The notes: generated from the sequence alone by a model not told the origin. A stretch of 64,000 nt of DNA from Streptosporangium pseudovulgare (GCF_014648055.1 NZ_BMQJ01000009.1:248342-312341), one strand, 5' to 3'; shown: positions 17,565 through 27,305, counted from the stretch's first letter. Numbers and translations are program-made.

Positions 17565-17922
17565 CGGCTGTCACCGGAGCCCGGACAGCCGGCATGGCTC
17601 GCCCGAGCGGCGGGACACGATCGAACGGGAGGCGGCCACGTCCAGGCCCCGCCCTGAAGCTCGGGGGCGCCGCGGCCGGCCGCGGCGAGATCGCACAGGG
17701 CGTCAGAAGCCGAGGTCCCCACGTGAGCACTGGGCGCCCCGATGAACGTTTCCGGCCCCAGCACTAGGTACCCCTAGGCATGCCCGGACCTACCTAGGCA
17801 TGCCCATGGCGCGGAAAGCCCCCGGAGATAAGGCATCCGCCCGATGTGGGGGTGGGGGCCTTAGGCCGAATCTTGAGAGTGCAAGGAGAAAGCACCTCTC
17901 GAAACGCCAGGAGGCGTCAGTC
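17565..17922 (+). other. Intergenic region with CCTAGGCATGCCC direct repeats
   Basis: 358 bp with no recognisable gene. CCTAGGCATGCCC occurs at 17773 and 17793, exactly 20 bp apart (two helical turns), preceded by the inverted repeat CTAGG-TACC-CCTAG (17764-17777). This is likely a regulator-binding region for the downstream small gene. Confidence 0.5.
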
Positions 17923-18084
17923 ATGAACCCCGAGCTTCACTACCAGCTCATGAACGACCGCAGCGCGGAGCTCCAGCGGGAGGCCGGCGAGCGTCGCCTC
18001 GCCCGCGAGGCGAAGGCCGAGTCGGAGAACCGGTCCGGCGGCGAGCGCCGCCGGAGCATCTTCGCCCGGATCCTCCCCGCATGA
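17923..18084 (+). CDS. Small conserved-looking hypothetical protein (53 aa)
   Basis: ATG with a strong AGGAGG (17909-17914, spacing 8). The product is highly charged and probably one long helix: MNPELHYQLMNDRSAELQRE, then AGERRLAREAKAESENRSGG, then a basic tail ending in FARILPA. No membrane segment or known domain. I do not recognise a function. It precedes a LAL regulator, separated by a palindrome. Confidence 0.7.
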   Translation: MNPELHYQLMNDRSAELQREAGERRLAREAKAESENRSGGERRRSIFARILPA

Positions 18085-18144
18085 CCACGCCCCGAGAGCC
18101 CGGCCGTCCCCTTCAGCCCGGCCGGGCTCCGCAGCCCCCCTGAG

Positions 18145-18168
18145 CCGTACGGCGGGCCCGCCGTATGG
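18145..18168. terminator. 24-bp near-perfect palindrome after the 53-aa gene
   Basis: CCGTACGGCGGG and CCCGCCGTATGG match at 11 of 12 positions. It lies 60 bp after the small gene and 33 bp before the LAL start, so it may be a terminator or an operator; there is no T-tract. Confidence 0.45.
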
Positions 18169-18201
18169 CAAACGGGGAGATAACTACCCATAAGGCGTGA
18201 C

Positions 18202-21096
18202 ATGCTAGAGCTCATGATGAGTCGGACGGTGAGCCCCGTGTTCGTGGGGCGGCAGGCCGAACTCGCGGTGCTGAACGAGGCCTTCACGCAGGCGTGCGAC
18301 GGCATGGCAGCGACCGTCCTCCTCGGCGGCGAGGCGGGCGTCGGCAAGACCCGGCTGACCTCCTCCTTCGCCGAAAACGTCACCCGCGACGGCGCCCACG
18401 TCCTCCTCGGCGGCTGCGTGGAGCTGTCCACCGAGGGCCTCGCCTACGCGCCGTTCACCGCCGCGATCCGCCAGCTCGTCCGCGAGTGCGGCGCCGAGAA
18501 GGTCGCCGCCCTGCTGCCCGAGGGCGGAGCGCGCGACCTGGCCAGGCTGCTGCCCGAGTTCGGCGAGCCGAGCGGCGACCACGACGGGGAGACCGCCCGC
18601 GCCCGGCTCTTCGAACAGATCCTCAACCTGCTGGAACGGCTGGCCGAGCACCGCCCGGTCGTCCTGGTCATCGAGGACATCCACTGGGCCGACCGCTCCA
18701 GCCGCGACCTGATCGCCTTCCTCAGCCGCAACCTGCGCGCCGCGCCGGTCCTGATGGTCCTCACCTACCGCTCCGACGAGCTGCACCGCCAGCACCCCCT
18801 GCGTCCGGTGCTCGCCGAACTCGGCCGGGTCGAGGGCGTGCTCCGCCTGGACCTGCCCCGGCTCACCCGGGACGAGGTGGCCGCCCAAATGGCCGGCATC
18901 CTCGGCACGACACCCGAGTTCGCGCAGATCGGCAAGGTCTTCGAACGCAGCGAGGGCATCCCCCTGTTCGTCGAGGCGCTCGTCGAGTGCGGCGGCGAGT
19001 GCTCCTTCCCCGACTCCCTGCACGACCTGATCATCGGCTCCGTCGAGCAACTCCCCGACGAGACCCAGCGGGTGCTGCGCATCGCCGCCGCCGGCGGCAA
19101 CCGGGTGGGCCACGCGCTGCTCGCCGCGGTCAGCGGCCTGTCCGACACCGACCTGGAGAACGCGCTGCGGCCCGCCGTCGCCGCCAACGTGCTCCAGGTC
19201 GCCGACGGCCGCGCCTACGCCTTCCGACACGCCCTGATCCGCGAGGCCGTACACGACGAGCTCCTGCCCGGCGAGCACATGCGGCTGCACGCCCGCTTCG
19301 CCGAGGAGATCAGCCGGGACCGCACGATGGTCCCGCCCGGCCGGGCCGCCGTCGAGATCGCCCACCACTGGCACTCCGCCCGTGACGACAAGTGGGCGCT
19401 CATCTCCGCCTGGGAGGCGGCGGGCAAGGCCGCCAAGAGCTTCGCCTACAACGAGGAGATGCAGCTCCTGGAGCGGGTCCTCATGCTGTGGGGCAAGGTG
19501 CCCGACGCCGCCGAGCTGATCGGCGCCGACCACACCACGGTCCTGGAGCAGGCGTCGGCGGCGGCCAACGCCTGCGGTGAGCTGGACCGCGGGACGAAGT
19601 TCGTCAAGGCCGCGCTGGCCGAACTGGACGAGAAGACCGAACCCGCCCGGGTGGCCGAGCTGGTCGTGCGGCTCTCCCAGTTCAAGATCTCCAGGCGCAG
19701 ACCCGGCGCGCTCGACGACCTCCGCTACGCCGAACGGCTGGTCCCCGGACCCGACCTGCACCGCGCCGCCGTCCTGGTCAGGCTGGGCTCCTACCTGATG
19801 TTCAGCGGCGAGGTCGCCGAGGGGACCGCGCTCACCGAGGAGGCGCTCGGCATCGCCCGCGAGCACGGCGACGAGCGTCTGGAGGCCGACCTGCTGCTCA
19901 ACCTCGCCCTCGGCCACTCGATCGCCGGGCGCATCGACGAGACGATCGCCGTCAACATGACCGCCAAGGCGATCGGTGAGCGCGTCGGCTCCGGCCGCGT
20001 CATCCTGCGGTCGATCGCCAACACCGTGGACACGCTCAACAACATGGGCCGCTCCGCCGAGGCGGTCGAGCTGGCGCTGGAGGGCGAACGGCTGGCCAGG
20101 AAGTACGGCCGCTACCGCACCCAGGGCACCTTCATCGCCAACAACCGGGCCGAGGCGCTGGAGGCGCTGGGCCGCTTCGACGAGGCCGCCCGGGTCGCCG
20201 AGCAGGGGCTCGCCATGGACCCGAGCCTGCGCACCCGCCACCACCTGCGCAGGATCCGCGCCGACGTGGCGATCGCCCGCGGCGAGACCGACCTGGTCAT
20301 GTCCGTGCTGAACGAGGTCGGCGCCTCCACCACGCAGGAGGAGTTCACCCAGGAGCTGACGGTGAACATCCGGCTCCGGGCCGGGCTGCACCTGCTGAAC
20401 GGCGAGCCGCTCGCCGCCCTGGAGGTCGCCGAGGAGGCCGTCCGCACGGACCTGATCACGAGCAAGCCCATGCTGGGCTGGCGGGCGCTCGCCCTGCTGG
20501 CCGGGATCTGCGAGATCGCCGAGACCGTCGCGCCCGAGCGGGCGGCGGCGCTGCGGCCCCGGGTCGAGGAGGCCGCGGCGGCGCTGACCGTGGACAGCCC
20601 GGTCGCCGAGGCCTACCGCTTCTCCGTCAACCGCGACCACGACGCCGCGGCCGCCGTCTGGGAGCGGCTGGACCGCCCCTACCTGCGGGCCAGGTCGCTG
20701 CTGCAGGCGGCGCGGGCCGCGGCCGGCGCCGGCGACCGCGAGGACGCCGCCGCACGGCTGCGCGCGGCGCACCCGGTCGCGGTCGCGCTGGGCACCCCGC
20801 CCCTGACCACCGAGATCGAGTCCCTGGCGCGCCGGCTGGGGGTGACGCTGGACCGCGAACCCGTCACCGGTGCGGCCTCCCCCGCGGCGGACGCGCCCGC
20901 GACCCCGCTGACCCCGCGCGAGCAGGAGGTGCTCCGGCTGGTCGCCCAGGGCCGGTCCAACCGCGAGATCGCCGCCGAACTGTTCATCTCCGCCAAGACG
21001 GTCAGCGTCCACGTCTCCAACATCCTCGCCAAGCTGGGCGTCGCCACCCGCGGCGAGGCCGCCGCGGCCGCGCACCGCCTCGCCCTGATCGGCTGA
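18202..21096 (+). CDS. LAL-type LuxR-family ATPase regulator
   Basis: 964 residues. An N-terminal AAA/STAND ATPase has Walker A GGEAGVGKT (about 42-50) and Walker B VVLVIEDIHWAD (about 154-165); a long helical TPR-like region fills residues 350-860; a C-terminal LuxR HTH has LTPREQEVLRLV and NREIAAELFISAKTVSVHVSNI (from about 902). Such large ATP-binding LuxR regulators commonly activate secondary-metabolite or sugar genes. The start uses AAGG (18192-18195). It converges on a P450 gene across a shared hairpin. Confidence 0.92.
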   Translation: MLELMMSRTVSPVFVGRQAELAVLNEAFTQACDGMAATVLLGGEAGVGKTRLTSSFAENVTRDGAHVLLGGCVELSTEGLAYAPFTAAIRQLVRECGAEKVAALLPEGGARDLARLLPEFGEPSGDHDGETARARLFEQILNLLERLAEHRPVVLVIEDIHWADRSSRDLIAFLSRNLRAAPVLMVLTYRSDELHRQHPLRPVLAELGRVEGVLRLDLPRLTRDEVAAQMAGILGTTPEFAQIGKVFERSEGIPLFVEALVECGGECSFPDSLHDLIIGSVEQLPDETQRVLRIAAAGGNRVGHALLAAVSGLSDTDLENALRPAVAANVLQVADGRAYAFRHALIREAVHDELLPGEHMRLHARFAEEISRDRTMVPPGRAAVEIAHHWHSARDDKWALISAWEAAGKAAKSFAYNEEMQLLERVLMLWGKVPDAAELIGADHTTVLEQASAAANACGELDRGTKFVKAALAELDEKTEPARVAELVVRLSQFKISRRRPGALDDLRYAERLVPGPDLHRAAVLVRLGSYLMFSGEVAEGTALTEEALGIAREHGDERLEADLLLNLALGHSIAGRIDETIAVNMTAKAIGERVGSGRVILRSIANTVDTLNNMGRSAEAVELALEGERLARKYGRYRTQGTFIANNRAEALEALGRFDEAARVAEQGLAMDPSLRTRHHLRRIRADVAIARGETDLVMSVLNEVGASTTQEEFTQELTVNIRLRAGLHLLNGEPLAALEVAEEAVRTDLITSKPMLGWRALALLAGICEIAETVAPERAAALRPRVEEAAAALTVDSPVAEAYRFSVNRDHDAAAAVWERLDRPYLRARSLLQAARAAAGAGDREDAAARLRAAHPVAVALGTPPLTTEIESLARRLGVTLDREPVTGAASPAADAPATPLTPREQEVLRLVAQGRSNREIAAELFISAKTVSVHVSNILAKLGVATRGEAAAAAHRLALIG

Positions 21097-21124
21097 TCCG
21101 CCGGACCCGGCGGCGGGATCAGCC
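21091..21124. terminator. Bidirectional terminator-like hairpin
   Basis: GGCTGATCC (21091-21099) pairs with GGATCAGCC (21116-21124), with an inner GCCG/CGGC stem. It overlaps the LAL stop codon and separates it from the convergent P450 gene. Confidence 0.65.
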
Positions 21125-21126
21125 CG

Positions 21127-22353
21127 TCACGTCCACGTCACCGGCAGCGTGGCCACCCCCTTGATGGCGTGCCCGGTCCTGCGGGGGATGTCCTCGGAGG
21201 GGACGGCCAGCCGCAGCCGGGGCAGCTCCCGGGTGAGCAGGCCCAGCGCGACGATGATCTCCAGGTGGCCGAGGTGGCGGCCGAGGCAGTGGTGCGGGCC
21301 GTGCCCGAACGACAGGTGGTGGTTGTAGGGACGGTCGAAGATCATCCGGTGCGGGTCGGGGAAGACCCGCGGGTCGTAGCTGCCCGCGTCGACCGAGGGG
21401 ATCACTATCTCGCCGGGCTGCAACTCGGCGCCGCTGGGCAGCGTCACCCGCCGCGTCACCCGGCGGGGCATGGCGTCGGCCCCCGTGGTGGAGAACATCC
21501 GCGTGAGCTCGGTGACCGCCGCCGGGATCATCTCCGGACGGTCGATGAGGTAGGCGTAGGCGGTCTCGTATCCCTCGTAGGGGTGGGTGAGCAGAACCTG
21601 GACGAAGGTCCCGATGGAGCTCGCCGTGGTCTCCCAGCCGCCCAGCACCAGGGCGATCGGCAGCATGATCTGCCGCGCGGCGGGCAGATCCGCGCCGGCG
21701 ACGGCGATCCGGCCCAGCAGGTCCGGTTCCGGCCGCTGCCGCCGCTGCTCGATGAGGCCGGCCAGATAGCCCGCCATCGCCGCCGACGACGCCTGGGCCT
21801 CCTCGCCGGCCACGACGGTGTGGGCCAGGAACGCCTCGCCCCACTGACGGAACCGCGCCCGGTCCTGCGGCGGCAGCCCCAGCAGGTCGCAGATGGTGTC
21901 CAGCGCCAGCGGCAGGGCGAAGTCCTCGATCAGGTCCGCCGGCTCCCCCTTCCCCGTCATCTCCTTCAGCCGCGTCGCCGCGCGCATCTCGATGTCGCTC
22001 CGGTGCCGCTCCACGGCCCGCGGGGTGAACAGCGCCTTGACGACGTTGCGCACGGCCGCGTGACGCTCCCCGTCCAGTCCCAGGATGGTGTCCTCCAGGC
22101 CGACGTCGTCGGCGTCGAGGGCGGCCTCGCGGGAGAACACCGCCTGGTTCCGCAGCACCTCCTTGACGTCGTCGTAGCGGGTGACGAGCTTGCCCGTGCC
22201 GGTGGGACGGATGACCTCGGCGACGCCCGTCCCCGTCTCGCGGATCCGGTGGTACATCTCGTTCGGATACAGGCCGGGCCGGTTGACGCCGGCGGCGTCC
22301 TGGTCGAGCGGGTGCCTCGGGCAGGCGGCGTTCTCTGAGGCGGTGGCGGTCAT
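21127..22353 (-). CDS. Cytochrome P450
   Basis: 408 residues from ATG 22353 (GAAGGGA upstream). Signatures: I-helix oxygen-activation motif GGWETT (238-243), ExxR as ELTR (282-285), and heme-ligand loop FGHGPHHCLG with C356. It is a class I soluble monooxygenase that needs ferredoxin and reductase partners; none are adjacent. Substrate unknown, and no biosynthetic genes lie nearby. It is divergent from a receptor kinase across an AT-rich gap carrying repeated GCGATA sites. Confidence 0.93.
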   Translation of the reverse strand: MTATASENAACPRHPLDQDAAGVNRPGLYPNEMYHRIRETGTGVAEVIRPTGTGKLVTRYDDVKEVLRNQAVFSREAALDADDVGLEDTILGLDGERHAAVRNVVKALFTPRAVERHRSDIEMRAATRLKEMTGKGEPADLIEDFALPLALDTICDLLGLPPQDRARFRQWGEAFLAHTVVAGEEAQASSAAMAGYLAGLIEQRRQRPEPDLLGRIAVAGADLPAARQIMLPIALVLGGWETTASSIGTFVQVLLTHPYEGYETAYAYLIDRPEMIPAAVTELTRMFSTTGADAMPRRVTRRVTLPSGAELQPGEIVIPSVDAGSYDPRVFPDPHRMIFDRPYNHHLSFGHGPHHCLGRHLGHLEIIVALGLLTRELPRLRLAVPSEDIPRRTGHAIKGVATLPVTWT

Positions 22354-22660
22354 CGAGATCCCTTCGTACACATATGGGTGTGTGCAGCGGATCAAAAAAT
22401 GATCGTCAAGGCAACCATGGACACGGGCCCCGTCCCCCGCATTCCCAGAATCGGCCTATCGCGAGTTATAAGCCTAAAAGGCGATAAATAGCGATATATG
22501 GCAATACGCGAAAGGCTGCGGCTCGCCGGCCGTACCCCGCCCGGACCCGGCCCGCCGGCCATGACGCCCCCGCGACCGCGGGCACATCCGCAGACCATCC
22601 GCGAGAACTTCCCCGCGCCGTCGTGCATCAAAGATCGTGGAAATCACGAAGGAGCGGCGG
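22354..22660 (-). promoter_or_regulatory. AT-rich divergent promoter region with TATCGC/GCGATA sites
   Basis: 307 bp between P450 and kinase genes. TATCGC at 22457 and GCGATA at 22481 form inverted arms around GCCTAAAAGGC, and a second GCGATA lies 10 bp on at 22491. The AT-richness contrasts with neighbouring DNA. Likely operator/promoter area; the regulator is unknown. Confidence 0.5.
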
Positions 22661-25600
22661 ATGGCGACGGCACTCATCGACGGGGACCCCCGGCGTATCG
22701 GGGAGTACTGGCTGGCCGGGCGGCTGGGCGCGGGCGGTCAGGGGGTCGTCTACGAGGCGTACGCCGAGGACGGCCGCCGGGTGGCGATCAAGGTGCTGCA
22801 CGGCGACCCCGCCGACGATCCCGACCTGCGCGACCGGTTCGGCCGGGAGGCCACCGCCGCGCGGCGGGTGGCGTCGTTCTGCACCGCGGCCGTCCTCGCC
22901 GCCGACCTCGACGGGCCGCGGCCGTACATCGTCAGCGAGTACATCGAGGGCCTCAGCCTGCGCCAGGCCGTCACCGGCGGCCACCGGTTCACCGGCGGCG
23001 AGCTGCACCGGCTCGCCACCGCGATCGCCACGGCGCTGACCGCGATCCACGACGCCGGGGTGATCCACCGCGACCTCAAGCCGGACAACGTGCTGATCGG
23101 CGCGGACGGTCCCCGCGTCATCGACTTCGGCATCGCCAGGACCCTCGACATGTCACTGACCGCGACGGGCCTGGTGACCGGCACGCCCACCTACATGGCC
23201 CCCGAGGTCTTCACCGGCCGGCGCGCCGGCGCCCCGGCCGACGTCTTCGCCTGGGGCGGCGTCGTGCTGTTCGCCGCGACCGGCGAGGACCCCTTCCACG
23301 CCGAGAGCCTGGGCGGCGTCATGCACCGCGTACTGTCGGTCGACCCGGACCTGAGCGTGCTGCCGCCGCCGCTGCGCCCGCTGCTGTCCGCCGCGCTCAG
23401 CAAGGACCCGCTGCAGCGGCCCACCGCGCGGACCCTCCTGCTCGCCCTGGTCAGCGGCGACGGACGGCTGGACACCGCGCGACTACTCGCCGAGGGCAGC
23501 CGGGAGGCCGCCCGGATCACCGCGCCCGCCGACGACCCGGCGCTCGGCACGCTGGCCGAACAGGCGTACGCCCTGCTCTCCCCCGCCGAACGGGAGACCG
23601 TCCCGGAGGTGTTCCTGCGGCTCGTCACCGTGGACGAGCACGGCGACGTCGTGACCCGCCGGGCCGACCTGGCGGAGTTCACCGAGGGCCGGGCGCTGCA
23701 CGAGACCGCCGCCGTCAACCGGGTGCTGGAGGTCTTCGGCCACCTGCTCACCCGGGAGGGACGGCAGGTCCGGCCGGCCAGCCCGGCGCTGCCGCACGCC
23801 TGGCCCCGGCTCCGGGAGTGGATCGAGGCCGACCGCGACGGCCTGGCCGTACACCGGCGGATCCTCGACGCGGCGCGGCGCTGGGACGCGGCGGGCCGCC
23901 GGGACGGCGACCTCCTCCAGGGCGCCGCACTGGAGGACGCGCTGCGCTGGGCGGCCGGCCCGCGCGGGCACATCACCCTCACCCCCGCCGAACGCGGCTT
24001 CCTGGAGACGGGCGCCGCACTCAACCGGCGCAGGGCCCGGCGGGCCGGGCTCATCTCCACCTGCCTCGGCGTGCTGCTGGCGGTCTCGCTGGGCGCCGGG
24101 GTCTTCGCCGTACGGCAGGGCACGCTCGCCGACGCGCGCAACGAGCGGATCACCCAGCAGCGCGACCAGGCGCAGGCGGTGCAGGCCGCCACCCTCACCG
24201 GTCAGGCCCGCGACACCGACCCCCGGCTCGCGACGCTGCTCAGCGTGGCGGCCTGGCGGCTCGACCCGTCCCCGCGATCACGGGCCGCGCTGACGGCCTC
24301 GCTCGTCCAGCGGGAGACCGGGATGTTCCGGGACCCCGTGTCCGCCGCCGACGTCCATCGCAGGCTCAGCCGCGACGGGCGCACCCTCGTCAGCGTCAGC
24401 GGGGACGCCGCGCGGCTGTGGGACGTGCGCGCCGGCAGGCGGGCCGGCGGCATCACCCGGCTGGGCCTGGCCGGCGAACCGGTCCTGGACATCGCGCTCG
24501 GCCCGACCGGCCGCACCCTGCTCGTCCTCACCGCCCGGAGCGCGCGCGTCTGGGACCTGCGGACCGGCGAGGCGGGCCGGACCTGGCGCTTCCCCAAGGA
24601 ACTGGACCCCGAGGCCGGATACTCCATCGCCGCCGACTTCGGCACCGTCGAACGGTACGCGCTCGTCACCGTCGACGAACGGCTGTACGTGTGGGACCTG
24701 CGGACCGGCGCGCGCGCCGTGATGCGCAACCCCTGGAACCGGGCCATGTCCCCCACCGGCACCTCGATGTACGCGTTGAGCTCCGACGGGCGATCCCTGC
24801 TGCGATACGGCCTGCCCACGCTGCGGGTCCAGGGCGGCGGCATCCCGCTTCCCGAACCCTGCAACGACTGCCACTTCCCCGCCGCGGTCAGCCCGGACGG
24901 CCGCCGTGTCGCCCTGCCGTACGGCAGGCGGCTCGATCTCTTCGACCTCACCGAGCGGGTCCCCTCCCCCCTGGGCGGCGAACACGGCCTGTGGAACCAG
25001 GGAATCGTGGCCTTCAGCGCGAACGGCCGGCTCGTGGCCTCGGCGAACGAGAAGACCATCCAGATCTGGCGCGTCGGGGACGCCAGGCTCATCACCACCC
25101 TGCCGGTCAGAGGGTACAAGGAAGTCGACAAGGACGACTTTCCCCTCATCACCTTCGACCCCGACGGCCGTTTCCTCCGCTACCTCGTCGGTGACCGCGT
25201 GTTCTCCCTCGACCTCACCGGCCTGCCGACGACCGCGCCGAAGGAGCAGCTCTCACAGGGGAGGCTGAGCCCGGACGGACGGCTGGCGCTGACCTCGCAG
25301 TCGGAGGACGACGTCGTGCTGCGGAACACCCGGGACGGCCGGCCGGTGGGCTCCCCGCTGGCCGCTCGCGACGGCGAGGGCTCGCTCTCCGGCATGGCCT
25401 TCTCCCCCGACGGCAGGCTCGCCGCGATCGGCCGCTACCGCGGCGGGATCACGGTGATGGACACCGCCACCTGGAAGCCGCTCGGTGCGGTGCACGCCTG
25501 GAAGGACGGTTACGATCCGGAGATCATGGCCTTCAGCCCCGACGGCACCCGGCTCGCGGTCGGCCTGTCGGGTGTACTCGCCGGCAGGCCCGAAGAGTAC

Positions 25601-26236
25601 GGCGTCCAGGTCTGGGACTGGAAGGCCGGGCGGCTCCTGTGGAACGCGGATCTCGGCGAGGTGGGCGCCCTGACATTCTCTCCCGACGGCGCCCGGCTCG
25701 CCGTCGCCTCCGATGAGGGGCGCATCCTGGACGCGGCCACCGGCAAACCCCTGGGCGACGCCTTCGACGGCGCCGGCCGAGGCTTCAGGATCCTGCAGAT
25801 GTTCTTCGCCCGCCGGGGCAAGGCGCTGGCCACCGTGGACTCCCGGAGTCACCTGACCCTGTGGGACGTCGCCACCCACCGCCCCATCGCGCCCGCCGCC
25901 CGCGGGAAGCTCACCTCCTCGCAGGCCGCCGCCTACTCACCGCGCGAGGACGTCGCCGCGGCCATCACGGACGGCGGCCGGGTGCAGCTCTTCGACCTGG
26001 CCGCCGGGGCGAGCCTCGGCACGCTGGAGGCCACCCAGGAGGTGCTGTCCACGGCCTTCACCGCCGACGGATCCACCCTCCTCGTGCTGGACCGCGACGG
26101 GGCCGTCCACCGGTGGACGGTGTCGGCCGACAGCCTCGCGAAGGCGGCCTGCGCCCGGGCCGGCCGGACGCTCACCCGGGCGGAGTGGCGGGCGAACCTC
26201 CCGGAGACGCCGTACCGCGACGTGTGCGCCTCCTGA
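22661..26236 (+). CDS. Receptor-type Ser/Thr protein kinase with WD40-like beta-propeller
   Basis: 1191 residues; ATG with AAGGAG (22649-22654). The Hanks kinase domain is complete: GAGGQG loop, K44 in VAIK, HRDLKPDN (136-143), DFG (155-157), APE. A linker to about residue 455 contains an additional alpha-helical domain, followed by one membrane segment (about 462-484, GLISTCLGVLLAVSLGAGVF). The outer 700 residues carry repeated SPDGRRLA/WD-type blades ending in CARAGRTLTRAEW, a pattern typical of actinobacterial nSTAND/kinase-WD40 receptors. Signal sensed and substrates unknown. GGGGGCGTTTCCCCGTTTT just after the stop may terminate transcription. Confidence 0.92.
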   Translation: MATALIDGDPRRIGEYWLAGRLGAGGQGVVYEAYAEDGRRVAIKVLHGDPADDPDLRDRFGREATAARRVASFCTAAVLAADLDGPRPYIVSEYIEGLSLRQAVTGGHRFTGGELHRLATAIATALTAIHDAGVIHRDLKPDNVLIGADGPRVIDFGIARTLDMSLTATGLVTGTPTYMAPEVFTGRRAGAPADVFAWGGVVLFAATGEDPFHAESLGGVMHRVLSVDPDLSVLPPPLRPLLSAALSKDPLQRPTARTLLLALVSGDGRLDTARLLAEGSREAARITAPADDPALGTLAEQAYALLSPAERETVPEVFLRLVTVDEHGDVVTRRADLAEFTEGRALHETAAVNRVLEVFGHLLTREGRQVRPASPALPHAWPRLREWIEADRDGLAVHRRILDAARRWDAAGRRDGDLLQGAALEDALRWAAGPRGHITLTPAERGFLETGAALNRRRARRAGLISTCLGVLLAVSLGAGVFAVRQGTLADARNERITQQRDQAQAVQAATLTGQARDTDPRLATLLSVAAWRLDPSPRSRAALTASLVQRETGMFRDPVSAADVHRRLSRDGRTLVSVSGDAARLWDVRAGRRAGGITRLGLAGEPVLDIALGPTGRTLLVLTARSARVWDLRTGEAGRTWRFPKELDPEAGYSIAADFGTVERYALVTVDERLYVWDLRTGARAVMRNPWNRAMSPTGTSMYALSSDGRSLLRYGLPTLRVQGGGIPLPEPCNDCHFPAAVSPDGRRVALPYGRRLDLFDLTERVPSPLGGEHGLWNQGIVAFSANGRLVASANEKTIQIWRVGDARLITTLPVRGYKEVDKDDFPLITFDPDGRFLRYLVGDRVFSLDLTGLPTTAPKEQLSQGRLSPDGRLALTSQSEDDVVLRNTRDGRPVGSPLAARDGEGSLSGMAFSPDGRLAAIGRYRGGITVMDTATWKPLGAVHAWKDGYDPEIMAFSPDGTRLAVGLSGVLAGRPEEYGVQVWDWKAGRLLWNADLGEVGALTFSPDGARLAVASDEGRILDAATGKPLGDAFDGAGRGFRILQMFFARRGKALATVDSRSHLTLWDVATHRPIAPAARGKLTSSQAAAYSPREDVAAAITDGGRVQLFDLAAGASLGTLEATQEVLSTAFTADGSTLLVLDRDGAVHRWTVSADSLAKAACARAGRTLTRAEWRANLPETPYRDVCAS

Positions 26237-26845
26237 GCGGCCGGGCTGGGGCTTTTCCCGTTTGGGGGCGTTTCCCCGTTTTGGGCGGGTCGGTGGTCGC
26301 CGGGTCGGTCGTTCGTGCGCGCTGCGGTGGGTGGGTGGTTGCCGGGCCGGTCGGTGGTTCGCGCTGCGGTGGGTGGGTGGTCCGGCCGGCGTTGTGGCTG
26401 GGCTCTGGTGTTTCCCGGCCTCCGGCCTGGTCTCGGGCGCGATGGTTTCCGGCGTTTTGAAGCCGGCCGGACCACCCACCCACCTCCGCGCCATGACTTT
26501 CCCGGCCGTACGGCCCGCCCACCGTAGTCGCTCTCTTTCGCCCGGCCCACGGTCCCCGCCGACGCTGAAGCGTTCCTGCCTCCCCGTCCGGGGCGGGTCG
26601 CCGTAGCCTTGCGGCCACACTGGCGGGGGAGAGCGCAGGGCCGGGCACCGTAGCTCCTTCCTTTCCGCCGGCCCATGGTTCCCGCCATTGTGGGAGGCCG
26701 TGGGCGGTGGGAGCAGGGGGCGAGTGGAGGGGCGGGGGCGTGGGGTCACCTGTCGCCGGGAGCAGGGGAGGACGGGGTCCGGGAGCACAGGGCCTGGGCG
26801 GACCAGTCGAGTACCGGGGTCAGGTCCTCCGGGGCAGATGGGCCC
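26237..26845 (+). other. Gene-free region holding the left arm of a long inverted repeat
   Basis: 609 bp. Open frames here translate Arg/Pro/Thr-rich strings that change frame relative to the other arm, so they are not coding. The content is repeat DNA described at 26284-26680. Confidence 0.6.
26284..26680 (+). repeat. Left arm of ~0.4-kb imperfect inverted repeat
   Basis: Reverse-complementary to 27545-27900 with high identity over almost all its length (for example CCAGTGTGGCCGCAAGGCTA, TCATGGCGCGGAGGTGGGTG and GGCTTCAAAACGCCGG appear in opposite orientation). It contains an extra 41-bp tandem unit (GCGCTGCGGTGGGTGGGTGG twice) that the right arm lacks. Confidence 0.85.
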
Positions 26846-27274
26846 CTACCGGAAGCGGGTGACGAACCGGCGCTGCCAGGGGGTCTCCACGGCGCGAGCC
26901 GCGTAGTGCCGCCTGACGTAGGCGACCGCCTCAGCGCCCGGCACCCCGTCCAGTACGGCGAGGCAGGCGAGCGCCGTACCGGTCCGGCCCTGTCCTCCCG
27001 CACAGGCGACTTCGACGCGTTCGGTTCCGGCACGCTCCCACGCCTCGTGCAGCGCGTCCCGTGCGGCGGCGCGGTCGGACGGCAGCCAGAAGTCCGGCCA
27101 GCGCAGCCAGCGGGTCTCCCAAGGAACCGGGGGCGGCTCCTGGCCCAGCAGGTACAGCGCGAAAGTGGGTTCCGGCCCTTCCGGAAGCGGGCGCCTGAGC
27201 CCCCGGCCGCGAACGAGCCGGCCTGAGGGCAGCCGCAGCACACCCGCCGTCGTGGACTCCCAAGAGTCGACCAT
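26846..27274 (-). CDS. Protein-tyrosine/dual-specificity phosphatase-like protein
   Basis: 142 residues. The PTP active site CX5R is CAGGQGRTG (C91, R97) and the WPD acid loop is RWPDFWLP (D61), giving the full catalytic set. The histidine that usually precedes the cysteine is alanine (VACAGG). The ATG at 27274 lacks a clear Shine-Dalgarno; a GTG 39 nt upstream with AGAGGG is an alternative. It is enclosed by the arms of a long inverted repeat. Substrate unknown; the receptor kinase upstream is on the other strand, and a kinase-phosphatase pairing is only suggestive. Confidence 0.85.
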   Translation of the reverse strand: MVDSWESTTAGVLRLPSGRLVRGRGLRRPLPEGPEPTFALYLLGQEPPPVPWETRWLRWPDFWLPSDRAAARDALHEAWERAGTERVEVACAGGQGRTGTALACLAVLDGVPGAEAVAYVRRHYAARAVETPWQRRFVTRFR

Positions 27275-27305
27275 GAAAAGAGCGTAGCTTTCCACGCCCC
27301 GCCCT

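Noticed and set aside
18205-21075. Long minus-strand frame opposite the LAL gene
   Set aside because: Gly/Gln/Arg-rich antisense of a GC-rich gene with no domain motifs.
21127-26236. Secondary-metabolite cluster around the P450
   Set aside because: No synthase, carrier protein, ferredoxin or tailoring partner is adjacent; the neighbours are a regulator and a receptor kinase.
25933-26788. Minus-strand frames over the left inverted-repeat arm
   Set aside because: They translate repeat DNA, and the reading frame is not kept between the two arms.
26846-27274. Phosphatase gene as transposase of an element with terminal inverted repeats
   Set aside because: The product has a clear PTP active site and no transposase motif; the arms are far longer than IS ends.
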